From assembly GCA_964487285.1 (NCBI GenBank), contig CAZAPZ010000086.1, positions 1 through 6,857 on the forward strand: a stretch of 6,857 bases of DNA. Direction: 5' to 3'. Of the stretch, positions 6,641 through 6,857 are shown in pieces. A program made the position numbers and the translations under genes. Each line of letters starts with the position of its first letter. The first letter of the stretch is position 1. Origin of the DNA: CAZAPZ01 sp964487285 (GTDB lineage: Bacteria; Campylobacterota_A; Desulfurellia; JAADFJ01). Below the pieces are notes generated by a model, which did not search any database, was not told where the DNA came from, and saw nothing but the letters and a program-made list of their open reading frames with translations.

Positions 6641-6669
6641 TTGACAATAAGATTCGGATGGTATAGTAT
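6641..6669 (+). promoter_or_regulatory. Main rRNA operon promoter
   Basis: A consensus -35 TTGACA (6641-6646) is followed by overlapping -10 candidates: TATAGT (6662-6667) with a 15-base spacer, or TAGTAT (6664-6669) with a 17-base spacer. Transcription would start at about 6674-6677, giving a leader of about 120 bases before 16S. The upstream 30 bases are A/T-rich, with T tracts compatible with an UP element, though CCCC directly precedes the -35. Confidence 0.65.
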
Positions 6670-6678
6670 CCCTATTCG

Positions 6679-6716
6679 TCCTTGCGAAAGGAAGAGGTTT
6701 TATAACCTTACCTCTT
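6679..6716 (+). other. rRNA leader hairpins
   Basis: TCCTT-GCGA-AAGGA (6679-6692) is a 5-bp stem closed by a GNRA tetraloop, starting a few bases after the predicted transcription start. It is followed by AGGTT-TTAT-AACCT (6695-6708), or alternatively the wider AAGAGG (6692-6697) with CCTCTT (6711-6716); the alternatives are mutually exclusive in part. A hairpin placed just before boxA is the position of boxB in E. coli rRNA leaders. Confidence 0.45.
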
Positions 6717-6727
6717 GCATAGCGACC

Positions 6728-6739
6728 TGTTCTTTATCA
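6728..6739 (+). promoter_or_regulatory. boxA-like antitermination motif
   Basis: TGTTCTTTATCA resembles the rRNA boxA TGCTCTTTAACA known to bind NusB-S10 in the nascent leader. It lies after the leader hairpins and about 60 bases before 16S, the expected arrangement for rRNA antitermination. Confidence 0.5.
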
Positions 6740-6779
6740 GATGACGTTTAGTTAGGAAATAATATTAATACTACATAAA

Positions 6780-6796
6780 AGCTCTTTCAATAGAGC
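6780..6796 (+). promoter_or_regulatory. Second boxA-like motif within a hairpin next to 16S
   Basis: AGCTCTTTCAAT (6780-6791) also resembles boxA. Its GCTCT (6781-6785) can pair with AGAGC (6792-6796), forming a 5-bp stem immediately before the mature 16S end. It may be a second boxA, part of the 16S processing structure, or both in competition. Confidence 0.35.
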
Positions 6797-6797
6797 A

Positions 6798-6857
6798 ATT
6801 TTTGAGAGTTTGATCCTGGCTCAGAACGAACGCTGGCGGCGTGCTTAACACATGCAA
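6798..6857 (+). rRNA. rrs: 16S rRNA, 5' end (truncated by the window)
   Basis: The universal bacterial start AGAGTTTGATCCTGGCTCAG lies at 6805-6824, followed by AACGAACGCTGGCGGCGTGC. AGAGTTTGATC begins at E. coli position 8, so the mature 5' end is placed near 6798, give or take a few bases. Only about 60 of roughly 1,500 bases are in the window. Helix 1 bases (GAGTT and GGCTC) are intact, so nothing suggests a broken copy. Confidence 0.97.

Noticed and set aside
1..6857. CRISPR array, insertion sequence, phage or defence system
   Set aside because: No regularly spaced repeats, transposase, terminal repeats or defence-type genes are visible; all long frames are accounted for by conserved housekeeping or flagellar genes.

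Overview
The window suggests an AT-rich, flagellated Gram-negative bacterium. It carries a late flagellar gene cluster, a complete uvrA, a radical SAM gene, and the first 60 or so bases of a 16S rRNA gene at the right edge. The visible 16S bases (AACGAACGCTGGCGGCGTGC, then TTAACACATGCAA) fit several deep lineages such as Deferribacterota, Nitrospirota or deltaproteobacteria-like groups. They are too few to choose between them, so no taxon is assigned.

Layout, left to right. Bases 1-162 hold no convincing gene; a short open + strand frame may be the tail of a gene entering from the left. Bases 163-2603 are a tight minus-strand operon, transcribed in the order fliD (filament cap), flaG, fliS (flagellin chaperone), then a small helical protein that may be a FliT-type FliD chaperone. 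The genes are 6 to 10 bp apart or overlap, and the Shine-Dalgarno (SD) sequences of flaG and fliS overlap the stop codon of the gene before. uvrA (minus) lies upstream. Its last codons and stop contain a very good match to a flagellar sigma-28 (FliA) promoter, TAAAGAAT-N11-GCCGAATA, pointing into fliD. Divergent from uvrA is a radical SAM protein of the COG0731 type with a C-terminal winged-helix-like tail. The roughly 335 bp after it form the rRNA promoter and leader region: a TTGACA/TATAGT-type promoter, leader hairpins, two boxA-like antitermination motifs, and then 16S rRNA.

How the parts work together. The flagellar genes make a coherent late export and filament-capping module, and the sigma-28-like site explains how it could be switched on after hook completion independently of uvrA. 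uvrA and the radical SAM gene share a very short divergent start region. Each strand has a -10 hexamer placed so that transcription would begin at or next to an ATG, and neither gene has a good SD, so both mRNAs may be leaderless. No CRISPR array, insertion sequence, prophage, tRNA gene or clearly novel system was seen. The most interesting content is regulatory.
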